NCBI GenBank assembly: GCA_022843945.1
Contig: JALHMR010000022.1
Location: 1 to 64,000, forward strand
From: Rhodospirillaceae bacterium
GTDB lineage: Bacteria > Pseudomonadota > Alphaproteobacteria > CACIAM-22H2
Direction of reading: 5' to 3'
DNA: 64,000 nt
Part shown: in pieces, positions 1-8,853 of the stretch
Layout of the letters: each line of letters starts with the position of its first letter
Numbering within the stretch: position 1 is the first letter of the stretch
Notes under the pieces: generated by a model
Told to the model about the DNA's origin: nothing
What the model saw: only the letters and a program-made list of their open reading frames with translations
The model's database searches: none
Made by a program: the position numbers and the translations under genes

Positions 1-2111
1 GCGGCGACCTGGCGGGCCAGCGCCGCCCGGGCGTCACGCGCCGCGGTGAGGTCGTTGTAGACGATCTGCGCGGCTTCGCGCGCGGCGCGGTCGGCAGCCT
101 GGGCGGTGCGGCCTGATTCCTGCGCCGCGGCATAACGGGTGCGCGCACCCTCGGCGGTGGCGGCGGCGGCAGTGCGCAGCAGGGTGAGCTCGTCGAGGCG
201 GTTGCGCTGGGCCAGACGCGTCGCGGAAGCGCTCGGCGCACCCGCGCGAATGGTGAAGCCATCCCAGCGCCAGAGCGCGCCGTCGCGGCTGACCAGGCGC
301 TGGCCCTGGGCCAGGCGGCCGGCCAGGGCCGCACCGTCGGCCTCGGTGGCCACCACGCCGATCTGCGACAGGCGCCGGGCGAGGGCCTCGGGCGCCGTGA
401 CATGGCGGGACAGCGGTTCGGCGCCGGACGGCAGGTCGGGTCCGCTGGCGGCGCCATCGGCGAGGCGCCAGTGCATCGGCGCATCGGCATCGAGCGGCGC
501 GGAGAGATCCTCGCCCAGGGCCGCACCCAGCGCCGTCTCATAGCCCGTAGCGACAGTGATTTTGTCGAGGACCGGCGTGTGCTCGTGCGTGGCAGCGCTC
601 TTGAGTACGGCTTCGAGGGCGGTAGCCTCGGCGTCGATGCGGGCGAGCTCGCCTTCGGCCCGGCGCAGCGCCTCGCGCGCCCCGTTCTCTTCTTCCTGGG
701 CGGCGCGCAGCTGGACGTCGATCGCCCCCTGCTCGGCGCGGGCCGCGGCCAGCGCGGCCTCGACGGCGGCGACCTTCTCTTCACCGGCGCGCAGCTGCGG
801 ATCGAATTCGAGGGCGGCGGCGTCGAGCCTGGCGCGCTCGGCGCGGGTTTCGTTCAGGCGGATCTCGAGCCGCTCGCAACGGCCGGTGAGCTCGCCGATG
901 TCGCGCCTGAGGGAGGCGAGCTCGGCCTCGGTCTTGGCCACGGCCTCGGTGGCCAGCGCCAGCGCGGTATCCAGCTCCTCGACCTCGGCGCGGGCGGTGT
1001 TGAGCTCGCGGCCCACGGTCTCGGCGGTCTCGGAGGCGGCGATATCGGCGGCTTCGAGGTCGGCTTTCTCGGCGGCCAGGCGGGCGAGGGCCTGTTCGGC
1101 GTCGGCTGCCTGGGCCTGTTCGCGGGCCTCGTCGGCCTTGACCTGCACCAGCCGTGCTTCGATCTGGGCCAGCGCGTCCTGGATGCGCTGCTCCTCGGCG
1201 TCGAGCTGCTCGCGCGCCAGGCCCAGCCGGGCGAGACGGGCGGCTGCCTCGGCCTCGGCCTTGCGCAGGTCGGGCAACAGGCTCTGGGCATTGGCCAATT
1301 CGGTGGCGGCGTGGGCGGCGCGGCCGGCGATCTCGTGCACCGCAGCCTCGGCGGCCGAAAAGCGCGTGCCGGCCTCCTCGCGATGCGCGGTGGCTTCGCT
1401 CCAGGCGATGTGCAGGCTGACCGCCTCGGCGCGGCGGATCAGGTCGCTCATGTTGCGATAGCGCGCGGCCTGCTTGGCCTGCTTCTTCAGCGTCTGATGC
1501 TGCGCGTCCAGGGTGGTCAGCACGTCATCAAGCCGCGCGAGGTTGGCCTCCGCGGCTTTCAGCTTCAGCTCTGCCTCATGCCGGCGCGAGCGCAGGCCGG
1601 TGATGCCGGCGGCTTCCTCGAGCAGCGAGCGACGATCGGTCGGCTTGGCCTGGATGATGGCGCCGATGCGGCCCTGGCTGACGAGGGCGGGAGAATGGGC
1701 GCCGGTGGCGACGTCGGCAAACAGGAGCTGCACGTCGCGGGCGCGCACGTCGCGACCGCCGATACGGTAGGCCGAGCCCTGGCCGCGCTCGATGCGGCGC
1801 ACGATGTCGAACTCGACCTGGTCGTTATAGGCGGCCGGCGCCTTGCGCGTGTTGTTGTCGACCAGCAGCGAGACCTCGGCGATGTTGCGCGGCGGCCGGC
1901 TGGTGGTGCCGGCGAAGATGACGTCGTCCATCTCGCCGCCGCGCATCTGCTTGACGCGGTTCTCACCCATCACCCAGCGCAACGCCTCGACAAGGTTCGA
2001 CTTGCCGCAGCCGTTCGGACCGACGATGCCGGTCAGGCCCGGCTCGATCGACAGCTCGGTCGTCTCGACGAAGGACTTGAAGCCGCTGAGACGAAGTTTG
2101 GCGAAATGCAT
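1..2111 (-). CDS. smc: Chromosome segregation ATPase SMC (N-terminal part, cut by window edge)
   Basis: SMC dimers hold and compact chromosomal DNA during segregation. The frame is open from an ATG at 2111 to the window edge, about 703 residues, and the rest lies outside. The N-terminus starts MHFAKLRLSGFKSFVE and carries the Walker A loop GPNGCGKSN near residue 30. A head region with a Q-loop-like ALVSQGRIG segment follows near residue 145. A long Ala/Glu/Arg-rich coiled coil runs from about residue 170 to 510, and a non-coiled region from about 520 fits the hinge. The C-terminal head with the ABC signature and Walker B is off-window. The gene lies downstream of a DsbA-like gene and dciA on the same strand, a common alphaproteobacterial arrangement. 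Recognition is secure. The opposite-strand reading frames here are shadows. Confidence 0.96.
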   Translation of the reverse strand, partial: MHFAKLRLSGFKSFVETTELSIEPGLTGIVGPNGCGKSNLVEALRWVMGENRVKQMRGGEMDDVIFAGTTSRPPRNIAEVSLLVDNNTRKAPAAYNDQVEFDIVRRIERGQGSAYRIGGRDVRARDVQLLFADVATGAHSPALVSQGRIGAIIQAKPTDRRSLLEEAAGITGLRSRRHEAELKLKAAEANLARLDDVLTTLDAQHQTLKKQAKQAARYRNMSDLIRRAEAVSLHIAWSEATAHREEAGTRFSAAEAAVHEIAGRAAHAATELANAQSLLPDLRKAEAEAAARLARLGLAREQLDAEEQRIQDALAQIEARLVQVKADEAREQAQAADAEQALARLAAEKADLEAADIAASETAETVGRELNTARAEVEELDTALALATEAVAKTEAELASLRRDIGELTGRCERLEIRLNETRAERARLDAAALEFDPQLRAGEEKVAAVEAALAAARAEQGAIDVQLRAAQEEENGAREALRRAEGELARIDAEATALEAVLKSAATHEHTPVLDKITVATGYETALGAALGEDLSAPLDADAPMHWRLADGAASGPDLPSGAEPLSRHVTAPEALARRLSQIGVVATEADGAALAGRLAQGQRLVSRDGALWRWDGFTIRAGAPSASATRLAQRNRLDELTLLRTAAAATAEGARTRYAAAQESGRTAQAADRAAREAAQIVYNDLTAARDARAALARQVA

Positions 2112-2146
2112 TCCGGGGGGATTGCCTTGATCGTTTGAGCGGATGG

Positions 2147-2821
2147 CTAGCTGCGGCCGGCCAGAGGTTTCAGCACCTTGTCGATGTCCTCGAAGGCGAT
2201 CGAGCCGGTGTGCTTCTGGCCGTTGATGATGATGGTTGGCGTGGAGCTGATCTTGAACTCGCGCTCGCCCTTGAGGCTCTGCTCGAGCACCGCGGTCTCG
2301 ACGCCCTTGTCCTTGAGGCAGGTATCGAAAGTCGCGTCCGTGAAGCCGCCGAGCCGCGCCAGCCGCTTGAGGTTGTCCTGGATCTGTCCGGCGTCATTGC
2401 CGCGCGCCCAGGTGCCCTGCTGGCGGAACAGCACGTCGAGGAACGAGAAGTAGCGATCCGGTCCGGCGCAGCGCGCCAGCTGCGACGCCCACAGCGCCGC
2501 CCGGTCGAGCGGGAAGTCGCGATAGACGAACTTCACCAGCCCCTTTTCGATGTACTGCTCCTTGATCTGCGGGAAGGTGTTCGTATGGAAATTGGCGCAG
2601 TGCGGGCAGGTCAGCGAGGCGTATTCGATGATGGTAATCGGCGCCGTCGCCAGGCCCATGACCATGTCGTCGCCCTCCTGCCGGGGGGCGATCGCCTTGG
2701 GGTCTACCGAGGCCTGGGAAGGGGCCTGAGCGGCCGGGCTGCCCGGCGCTTGGGCAACCACTGGGCTCAAACCCGCCAGGGCCAGCAGAAAGACGAGGAA
2801 GAACCAGATGTTACGGTTCAT
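2147..2821 (-). CDS. DsbA-family thioredoxin-fold protein, exported
   Basis: This is a 224-residue periplasmic thiol oxidoreductase or disulfide isomerase-like protein. It has a signal peptide at residues 1–23 (hydrophobic FFLVFLLALAGL, then AQA), a Pro/Ala-rich linker, and a thioredoxin fold with the active site C72-P-H-C75. CPHC is the DsbA-type dithiol. A cis-proline loop (STPTIIING) lies near residue 193, and the helical insertion between them fits DsbA. It lies 35 bases upstream of smc and about 105 bases downstream of dciA on the same strand. No strong Shine-Dalgarno precedes the ATG. The substrate is unknown, and a link to SMC is positional only. Confidence 0.9.
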   Translation of the reverse strand: MNRNIWFFLVFLLALAGLSPVVAQAPGSPAAQAPSQASVDPKAIAPRQEGDDMVMGLATAPITIIEYASLTCPHCANFHTNTFPQIKEQYIEKGLVKFVYRDFPLDRAALWASQLARCAGPDRYFSFLDVLFRQQGTWARGNDAGQIQDNLKRLARLGGFTDATFDTCLKDKGVETAVLEQSLKGEREFKISSTPTIIINGQKHTGSIAFEDIDKVLKPLAGRS

Positions 2822-2926
2822 GGACGTTTGCCTACAAGATGTGGTGGCATCCTACCGAGTCGCTAGGGCGATTCTCAAGGCGAATTGCTGCCCTGAGGAT
2901 AACCCTGATCAAACGTTTGAGGCAGC

Positions 2927-3367
2927 CTATTTTTCCGACTTTTGGCGGGGGCCGAGATGGCGCCCGAATCGGTGCAGCGCAGCCTTGAGGTCCGGGTCGA
3001 CGACTCCGGAAAGCTCGGTTTCGAGTCGCGGATCGGGGGCCGGCGGCGGGGGTGGTGGCGCCCGGCGGCGGGCCCGGGTGACCGGCGCCTGAATAAGGCG
3101 CAGCCGGTCCACCGCCCGGGAGCCGATATAGGCGTTGATGCGTTCGAGGATCTGCGGCTCGGAATGCTGGATTTCCATGGCCGAGCCGCCCGAGGCCCGG
3201 ATGGTCAGCACGCCGGCCACCAGTTTTTCGGGGACCGAGCCTTCGGCCGTGGCTTTGCCGACGATCATCGGCCATTCGCCGACGATCGCCGCGTAGGCAC
3301 GGCCATGCTTGGCCAGCGTGGCCTTGGTGATCTTGGGCAGGGTGGCGGCGAGGGAGCGCGGACTCAT
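2927..3367 (-). CDS. dciA: DciA-like DUF721 protein
   Basis: This 146-residue DUF721/DciA-family protein has an N-terminal domain (about residues 10–95) followed by a disordered Pro-rich stretch (PPPPPPAPDP near 104) and a basic tail. In bacteria without DnaC, DciA helps load the replicative helicase DnaB, and alphaproteobacteria use it. The domain shows the family pattern: a helical KHG..Y..IV.EWP.IVG start, then a strand-rich part VLTIRASGGSAMEIQHSEPQ. It sits just downstream of an orphan binding protein and upstream of the DsbA-like and smc genes on the same strand. The replication role is family knowledge and is not visible in this sequence. Confidence 0.85.
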   Translation of the reverse strand: MSPRSLAATLPKITKATLAKHGRAYAAIVGEWPMIVGKATAEGSVPEKLVAGVLTIRASGGSAMEIQHSEPQILERINAYIGSRAVDRLRLIQAPVTRARRRAPPPPPPAPDPRLETELSGVVDPDLKAALHRFGRHLGPRQKSEK

Positions 3368-3410
3368 CGTTGCCTCTCGCCGCCGGGCGTTTTTTCGCCG
3401 AACTGGCGGC

Positions 3411-4415
3411 TCAGCTGCCCGGCTGGCCGTGCAGGTTGTCGTGCAGCAGGTCTTTCCACGAGCTCGGCTTCGTCTTGATGGTGCCGACCTTGTACATGAA
3501 GTCGGCGATCTGCTGCAGCCCCTTGGGCACCGTGTGGAACTCGATGTCCGGATCGTTGAGCATGGCGAGGATCTCCTCCGGCGGCGCCCGGTCCTTGGTC
3601 ACCCGCAGATAGGTTTCCGCCGCCGCCTTCTTGTCGCGGTTGATGATCGCCGTCGCCTCGGCCAGGGCGGCGTTGAACACGCCGTAGACCTTGGGGTTGG
3701 CCGTACGGAACTTGGTCGTCGCGGCGATGATGTTGAACGAGCCCTTGGTGCCCAGGATGTCGTAGGAGCTCGTCAGCTTGCGGATCCCCGGTTTGGCCAG
3801 CTCGCGGTACTGGAAGGGCGGCGAGGTGAAGTGATTGTTGATCTCCCCCGCCCCCGAGAGGAAGGTGGCGAGCCCGTCGGGATGCGCCATCGACACGGTG
3901 AGCGCATCGAGCTTGGCGTAGTTGGCATCGCCGAACGCCTTGGCGGAGGCCATCTGCAGCATGATCGCCTGGAACGACACCTTCACCGCCGGCAACGCGA
4001 TGCGATCCTTCTCGCCGAGATCGCGGATCGACTGGACGCGCGCCTCGCGCGTGTTGAGGAACAGCGGCAGCGAGTTCAGGCCCGAGGAGCCCTTGACCTC
4101 CTGCGCCGTGCCCGCCGTCTTGGCCCAGATGATCGCCAGGCCGGGCGGCCCGAGGCAGACGAAATCGACCGAGCCCGAGAGCAGCGCGTCGTTCATCACG
4201 TCGCTGGAGCGGAAGGTGTTCCAGCCGACCTTGAGATCGCCGAGGCCCGCGGCCTTGGCCTGCTTCTCGATGAGCTGCTGATCCTCCATCAGGATGAGCT
4301 GGAGATACCCAAGGCCGTACTGTTTGGCGACGCGGAGTTCGTTGACTTCCGCCTTGGCGGGTATCGCGGCCACGGCGGCAACGCAAGCCGCGGCTAGCAG
4401 GGCGTTGATCCTCAT
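3411..4415 (-). CDS. ABC transporter substrate-binding protein, NitT/TauT/SsuA type (orphan)
   Basis: This is a 334-residue periplasmic binding protein of the NitT/TauT/SsuA kind. I chose the ATG at 4415 because GGAGGAG lies just upstream on that strand and the N-terminus then reads as a signal peptide (MRINALLAAACVAAVAAIPAKA). The longer frame back to 4490 would add a non-signal stretch. The mature part has the typical two-lobe pattern, with FVCLGPPGLAI near residue 85 and a cluster of aromatic and Ser/Thr residues around NNHFTSPPF. No permease or ATPase gene is adjacent, so it is an orphan or serves a transporter elsewhere. It is divergent from mutY and separates it from dciA. The ligand cannot be read from the sequence. 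Confidence 0.85.
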   Translation of the reverse strand: MRINALLAAACVAAVAAIPAKAEVNELRVAKQYGLGYLQLILMEDQQLIEKQAKAAGLGDLKVGWNTFRSSDVMNDALLSGSVDFVCLGPPGLAIIWAKTAGTAQEVKGSSGLNSLPLFLNTREARVQSIRDLGEKDRIALPAVKVSFQAIMLQMASAKAFGDANYAKLDALTVSMAHPDGLATFLSGAGEINNHFTSPPFQYRELAKPGIRKLTSSYDILGTKGSFNIIAATTKFRTANPKVYGVFNAALAEATAIINRDKKAAAETYLRVTKDRAPPEEILAMLNDPDIEFHTVPKGLQQIADFMYKVGTIKTKPSSWKDLLHDNLHGQPGS

Positions 4416-4481
4416 GATCGTCTCCTCCCGGGCAGGTTGATTTTGTTGTGTTTTGCTGCGGTCAAAGGGACCGTCCGCATC

Positions 4482-5663
4482 ATGGCTCAAGCACCCCGGT
4501 CCGTCGATGTGCTAGTGGAAGAAACCATGCCGGCGCCCGCGCGAACCGCCCAATCCCCGTCGTCCCACTCCGGTCCGGATCTGGCTGACCGACTGCTCGC
4601 CTGGTACGACCGGCACGCGCGCGTGTTGCCGTGGCGCGCCCGGGCCGGCGAGAGGCCCGATCCGTACCGCGTCTGGCTTTCCGAAATCATGCTGCAGCAG
4701 ACCACCGTGGTCACGGTGGGGCCGTACTTCGCCAGGTTCCTGGCCCGTTGGCCGACGGTCGAGGCGCTGGCCGCGGCGCCGCTCGACGACGTGCTCGGGG
4801 CCTGGGCCGGCCTGGGCTACTACGCTCGGGCGCGCAATCTTCATCGCTGCGCGCAGGTCGTCGTCAGTGAGCACGGCGGCCGCTTCCCCCAGACCGAGGA
4901 GGGCCTGCTGACGTTGCCGGGGATCGGTCGCTACACCGCCGCGGCCATCACGGCGATCGCCTTCGGCCGGCGCGCCGTCGTTGTCGACGGCAACGTCGAG
5001 CGCGTGATGTCGCGGATGTTCGCCATCGCGGCGCCGCTGCCCAAATCCAAGCCCCTGATGTACGAGGCGGCCGACCGGCTGACACCCGATGCCCGCGCCG
5101 GCGACTATGCCCAGGCGGTGATGGATCTCGGGGCCACGATCTGCACCCCCCGCAGTCCGCGCTGCCTGCTCTGCCCGTGGCATACGGGATGCCGCGCGCA
5201 TGCGGCCGGCACGGCCGAACGCTATCCCGCCAAGGCGGCGAAGCCGGAACGGCCGCTCAAACGGGCCGTCGCCTTCGTCCTGCTCAAGGACGGCGCCGTG
5301 TGGTTGCGCCGCCGTCCCGAGAACGGCTTGCTGGGCGGCATGCTGGAAGCGCCGTCGACACCCTGGCGCCCGGCCAAATGGACGGCCGCCGCGGCGCGCG
5401 CCCATGTTCCGGTGACGGCAGACTGGGTGTCCGTTGAGACCGTGCAGCACGGCTTCACGCACTTCACGATCGAATTCGATGTCTGGGTCGCGCGCGCGCC
5501 GTCGCGCGCCCAGCTGGCGGACGGCGCCTGGCGCGCGATCGCCGATTTCGACGGTCTGGCGTTGCCGACCCTGACCCGCAAGGTGCTGGAAGCGGCGCTC
5601 GCCGCTCAGCCACCCAGGCAGGCGGCCAGGGAACGCCCCAAGCCGCGCATCATGCCGAAATAG
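4482..5663 (+). CDS. mutY: A/G-specific adenine DNA glycosylase MutY
   Basis: MutY removes adenine mispaired with 8-oxoguanine. The N-terminal domain has SEIMLQQTT with the catalytic Glu, the helix-hairpin-helix LPGIGRYTAAAI and the catalytic Asp region VVVDGNVERV. A canonical C-X6-C-X2-C-X5-C iron-sulfur site (CTPRSPRCLLC..., ending in C) follows. A C-terminal NUDIX-like domain (KRAVAFVLLKDGAVWLRRRP) recognises 8-oxoG. I took the ATG at 4482; an ATG at 4527 is also possible because conservation begins later. The last 58 bases overlap the 3' end of znuA on the other strand, so the extreme C-terminus is probably not conserved. The gene is divergent from the binding-protein gene. Confidence 0.95.
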   Translation: MAQAPRSVDVLVEETMPAPARTAQSPSSHSGPDLADRLLAWYDRHARVLPWRARAGERPDPYRVWLSEIMLQQTTVVTVGPYFARFLARWPTVEALAAAPLDDVLGAWAGLGYYARARNLHRCAQVVVSEHGGRFPQTEEGLLTLPGIGRYTAAAITAIAFGRRAVVVDGNVERVMSRMFAIAAPLPKSKPLMYEAADRLTPDARAGDYAQAVMDLGATICTPRSPRCLLCPWHTGCRAHAAGTAERYPAKAAKPERPLKRAVAFVLLKDGAVWLRRRPENGLLGGMLEAPSTPWRPAKWTAAAARAHVPVTADWVSVETVQHGFTHFTIEFDVWVARAPSRAQLADGAWRAIADFDGLALPTLTRKVLEAALAAQPPRQAARERPKPRIMPK

Positions 5664-6529
5664 GCCTCGGGCCCCGGCTCCTGGTCGATGCCGACGTAGT
5701 CGAGCAGGCCGACACGGGCTTTCGTGCCTTCGCTGACCGTGCGCACGAACCCCGTCTCGAATTGCGGCTCGCCGAACACGCAGGCCGCCTTGAGCCGCTC
5801 GATCTTGCGGCGGATCTCGCCGAGCCGGCGGGCACCCGGCGGCCTCTCAGGGCTGACGGTGATCGAGCCGACGGCGTTCAGGCCGTAACGCTTCTCGAAA
5901 TACTGGTAGCCGTCGTGAAAGACGACGTACGGCACGCCGCGCACTGCAGCCAGCAGGGCCTTGAGCTCGGCATCCAGCCCTTCGATGCGGCCGACCGTCG
6001 CTTGTGCATTGGCCAGGTAGCGCGCGCGGTTGCCGGGGTCGACCTCGCTCAGGGCCCGCGCGATGGCGTCGACGATGGCCCCGGCATTCGCCGGGTCGAG
6101 AAAGACATGCGCGTCGAGCTCGACGACGCCCGGCTTGTGGACGTGCTTGTGGCCGGGACCGTGGTCGTCCCAACTGCCGCCTTCGCGCGCCGGCAGGGTG
6201 GCGACGCCCGGGGTTTTCATCAGGGCAATCACCCGCGAGCGGCCGGCCAGGGCGGCGATCGGCTTGACCAGGAAGGTCTCGTAGTCCGGGCCGATCCAGA
6301 AAACCACATCGGCATCGTTCAGCAGGCGGGCTTCGGACGGGCGCAGGCTGTAGCTGTGCGGCGTGCCCGCGGTGCGCACTAGGGCCGCAGGCTCCCCGAC
6401 GCCTGACATGACTCCGGCCGCCAGGGATTGCAGCGGCAGGATGCTAGCCAGCACGCGGGGTTGCGCCTGGGCCGCATTGGCTGCGAGCGCGCCGAGCAGG
6501 GAAGCGGCAAGGGCTAGGAGGCGGGGCAT
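5606..6529 (-). CDS. znuA: Zinc ABC transporter substrate-binding protein ZnuA
   Basis: This is a 307-residue periplasmic zinc-binding lipocalin-unlike cluster A-I protein. It has a signal peptide (residues 1–22, ending AQA), and candidate zinc ligands H58 (TPHSY), H141 (DAHVFLDP) and H205 (VFHDGYQYF). A short His/Asp-rich loop (DDHGPGHKHVHK, residues 121–132) is typical of ZnuA. The order and spacing fit the cluster A-I family for Zn or Mn. The neighbouring Zur and the absence of manganese-type features favour zinc. It is transcribed divergently from zur-znuC-znuB, and the 61-base gap holds two Zur-box-like palindromes. The 3' end overlaps mutY by 58 bases. Confidence 0.94.
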   Translation of the reverse strand: MPRLLALAASLLGALAANAAQAQPRVLASILPLQSLAAGVMSGVGEPAALVRTAGTPHSYSLRPSEARLLNDADVVFWIGPDYETFLVKPIAALAGRSRVIALMKTPGVATLPAREGGSWDDHGPGHKHVHKPGVVELDAHVFLDPANAGAIVDAIARALSEVDPGNRARYLANAQATVGRIEGLDAELKALLAAVRGVPYVVFHDGYQYFEKRYGLNAVGSITVSPERPPGARRLGEIRRKIERLKAACVFGEPQFETGFVRTVSEGTKARVGLLDYVGIDQEPGPEAYFGMMRGLGRSLAACLGG

Positions 6530-6540
6530 GGAAACCGTAT

Positions 6541-6553
6541 GCTATATTATACG
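6541..6553. promoter_or_regulatory. Zur-box-like palindrome, znuA-proximal
   Basis: The stretch GCTATATTATACG is an imperfect dyad that follows the GnTATAnTATAnC pattern of proteobacterial Zur operators. It lies 12 bases upstream of the znuA start codon, so a bound repressor would block znuA. It is weaker than the second site at 6561–6577. Confidence 0.65.
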
Positions 6554-6560
6554 CTCATGG

Positions 6561-6577
6561 ACGTTATACTATAACGT
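6561..6577. promoter_or_regulatory. Zur-box-like palindrome, zur-proximal
   Basis: ACGTTATACTATAACGT is a perfect 8+1+8 palindrome that ends 13 bases before the zur ATG. It matches the GTTATA-n-TATAAC Zur/Fur-type operator. Its position between divergent znuA and zur implies zinc-dependent control of both sides, including autoregulation of zur-znuCB. Confidence 0.82.
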
Positions 6578-6590
6578 TTGAGGAGTCGAG

Positions 6591-7115
6591 ATGGCCAAGC
6601 GGCAGAACCCGTTTCCACGCAGCGGCCATGATCACGATCGTTGCGTCAGCACGGCGCTGGCGGCGGCCGAGGAAGTCTGCGAGCGCAGCGGCGAGCGGCT
6701 GACGCCCCTGCGTCGCCGCGTGCTCGAGCTGGTCTGGGGCAGTCACAAGCCGATCGGCGCCTACGCCATGCTCGACCAGCTCAAAGGCGACGGCAAATCG
6801 GCGGCACCGCCCACGGTCTATCGCGCGCTCGAATTCCTGCTGGGCTGCGGCCTGATCCATCGCATCGAATCGCTCAATGCCTATGTCGGCTGCAGCCATC
6901 CCGGCGAAAACCACGTCACGCAGTTCCTCATCTGCAAGGCCTGCGGCACCACGGCGGAGCTCGACGACCGGCGGCTGGGCGATGCCATCGGGCGCAGCGC
7001 CGCCGAGCACGGCTTCAATATCGTCAGCCGGGTGATCGAGCTCAGCGGCACGTGCTCGCGCTGCCGTGCCAGCCAGCCGCGCGAAGGCCAGTCTGACAAA
7101 GGAGTGGCCGTTTGA
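6591..7115 (+). CDS. zur: Zinc uptake regulator Zur (Fur family)
   Basis: This is a 174-residue Fur-family repressor that, with zinc bound, shuts off zinc uptake genes. It has an N-terminal winged helix ([13 protein letters not shown] then [11 protein letters not shown]) and the structural-zinc cysteine pairs CKAC (near residue 120) and CSRC (near 155). His residues in the dimerisation domain ([10 protein letters not shown]) fit the regulatory site. Its place between two Zur-box-like sites and ahead of znuCB makes Zur far more likely than Fur. The N-terminus carries an extra HDHDRC patch. It overlaps znuC by four bases (TTGA), and AAGGAG inside its 3' end serves znuC. Confidence 0.93.
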   Translation: MAKRQNPFPRSGHDHDRCVSTALAAAEEVCERSGERLTPLRRRVLELVWGSHKPIGAYAMLDQLKGDGKSAAPPTVYRALEFLLGCGLIHRIESLNAYVGCSHPGENHVTQFLICKACGTTAELDDRRLGDAIGRSAAEHGFNIVSRVIELSGTCSRCRASQPREGQSDKGVAV

Positions 7116-7915
7116 CGCTCGCCGAGACATCGCTGATCCGCGGGCAGGGCATCGCCAAGAGCTTCGGCGGCCGGCCGGTCCTCGAGGACGTCGACCTGTC
7201 CGTCGCCGACGGCGAGATCGTCACGGTCATCGGCCCGAACGGTGCGGGTAAATCCGTGCTGCTGCGCATCCTGCTCGGCCTGGTGAAGCCCGATCGCGGC
7301 AGCGTGTCGCGGCGCCCTTCCATCCGTGTCGGCTACATGCCGCAAAAACTGACTGTCGACCCGACGCTGCCCCTGCCGGTGCGGCGCTTCCTCGATCTCG
7401 CGGCACCGGCCAGCCATCAGGCGATCCGCGAAGCGCTCGCCGAGGTCGGCGCCGAGACGGTGATCGACTCTCCGATCCAAACGGTGTCCGGCGGCGAGTT
7501 CCAGCGCGTGCTGCTGGCCCGCGCCCTGCTGCGCCGTCCGGATTTACTGGTGCTCGACGAGCCGGTCCAGGGTGTGGATGTCGGCGGTCAGGAGGATCTG
7601 TTCCGCCTGATCCGCGCCATCCGCGACCGGCGCGGCTGCGGCGTCCTCATGGTCAGTCACGACCTGCACCTGGTGATGGCGGCGACCGACACGGTGGTCT
7701 GCCTCAACCACCATGTGTGCTGCACCGGCAAGCCTGAAGCGGTGCGCGGCGACCCGGCTTATCGCGCGCTGTTCGGCGACACCGCGGCCGATGCGATCGC
7801 CGTCTATACGCACCATCACGATCACGCCCACGACGATGCCGGGCGCGTGAAGCCGCTCGACGCGGAGCACCACCATCACCATGGCAAGAGCCATGCGAGC
7901 CACGACCATGGCTGA
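7112..7915 (+). CDS. znuC: Zinc ABC transporter ATP-binding protein ZnuC
   Basis: This is a 267-residue ATPase of the zinc importer. It has Walker A GPNGAGKS near residue 42, the signature VSGGEFQRV near 128, Walker B LLVLDEP, and the switch His in MVSHDLH. The start is a TTG at 7112 overlapping the zur stop, supported by AAGGAG at 7099–7104. Past the ABC domain there is an unusual His/Asp-rich tail of about 37 residues ([10 protein letters not shown] and later [10 protein letters not shown]), which would lie in the cytoplasm. It could bind zinc and adjust transport. That is inference. The gene overlaps znuB by eight bases. Confidence 0.94.
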   Translation: MTLAETSLIRGQGIAKSFGGRPVLEDVDLSVADGEIVTVIGPNGAGKSVLLRILLGLVKPDRGSVSRRPSIRVGYMPQKLTVDPTLPLPVRRFLDLAAPASHQAIREALAEVGAETVIDSPIQTVSGGEFQRVLLARALLRRPDLLVLDEPVQGVDVGGQEDLFRLIRAIRDRRGCGVLMVSHDLHLVMAATDTVVCLNHHVCCTGKPEAVRGDPAYRALFGDTAADAIAVYTHHHDHAHDDAGRVKPLDAEHHHHHGKSHASHDHG

Positions 7916-8711
7916 TGCCCTGCTCGATGATTTCATGTGGCGGGCCTTGCTTGGCGGCCTCGGGATTGCGGTCGTTGCCGGGCCGCTCGGCTCGTTCATC
8001 GTCTGGCGCCGCATGGCCTTCTTCGGCGACGCCCTGGCCCACTCCGCTTTGCTCGGTATCGCCCTGGCGTTGCTGCTGCATGCCAACCTGACGATCGGTG
8101 TCATCGTGGTCTGCCTGGGGCTGGCGCTGCTGCTGACGGCGCTGCAGACACGCATCCAGCTGGCCAGCGACACCATTCTCGGCATCTTCGCCCAGTCGTG
8201 CCTGGCCTTCGGCCTGGTGGCGCTGTCCTTCATGGACACCATGCGGGTCGATCTTCTCGGCTTCCTGTTCGGCGACATCCTCGCCATGACGGCCTTTGAT
8301 GTTGTCTGGATCTACGTCGGCGGTGCGCTGGTCCTGGCGACGCTGGTCGTACTGTGGCGGCCGATGCTGGCCATCACGGTTCACGAGGAGCTGGCCCGCG
8401 TCGAGGACGTGCCGGTGGAGCGCGTGCGTTTCGCCTTCGTGCTGCTGCTGGCCATCGTCATCGCGGCGGCGATGAAGATCGTCGGCGCGCTGCTGATCAC
8501 CGCGCTGATGATCGTGCCGGCCGCCACGGCCCGCAGCTTCGCCCGCACGCCCGAGCAGATGGCCGTGCTGGCTGCGGCGATCGGCGCCCTGGCCGTGATG
8601 GGCGGGCTTTCGGCCTCCCTCACCTGGGACACGCCCTCGGGTCCCTCGGTCGTGGCGGTCGCGGTCACGCTGTTCGCCGCGTCGATTTTGGCCCGCCGCG
8701 CCACCGCTTAG
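7908..8711 (+). CDS. znuB: Zinc ABC transporter permease ZnuB
   Basis: This is the integral-membrane subunit of the zinc importer, ABC-3 family, about 267 residues with roughly eight hydrophobic segments. Family landmarks are the N-terminal [20 protein letters not shown], with conserved [12 protein letters not shown] near residue 40, and the late [17 protein letters not shown] near 200. I took the ATG at 7908, which overlaps the znuC stop, over the earlier in-frame ATG at 7881. The zur-znuC-znuB genes overlap end to end and must be translated from one message. Confidence 0.93.
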   Translation: MADALLDDFMWRALLGGLGIAVVAGPLGSFIVWRRMAFFGDALAHSALLGIALALLLHANLTIGVIVVCLGLALLLTALQTRIQLASDTILGIFAQSCLAFGLVALSFMDTMRVDLLGFLFGDILAMTAFDVVWIYVGGALVLATLVVLWRPMLAITVHEELARVEDVPVERVRFAFVLLLAIVIAAAMKIVGALLITALMIVPAATARSFARTPEQMAVLAAAIGALAVMGGLSASLTWDTPSGPSVVAVAVTLFAASILARRATA

Positions 8712-8853
8712 CTCGTAACCCTTTGGGGGTATGAGCTTACGGCCGCCATTGCGAGGCTTAACCCGGTACCCATATTGCTCTTCGGGTCATCACGACTCGA
8801 ACACGCCGGTCGGCGGCTGGGGCCGCGCCGATCCCGGCCTTATGGAGGGATCG

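Noticed and set aside
8712-8853. Possible riboswitch or terminator after znuB
   Set aside because: Short complementary bits (CGTAA/TTACG, CCC/GGG) exist but make no known riboswitch core and have no T-run.
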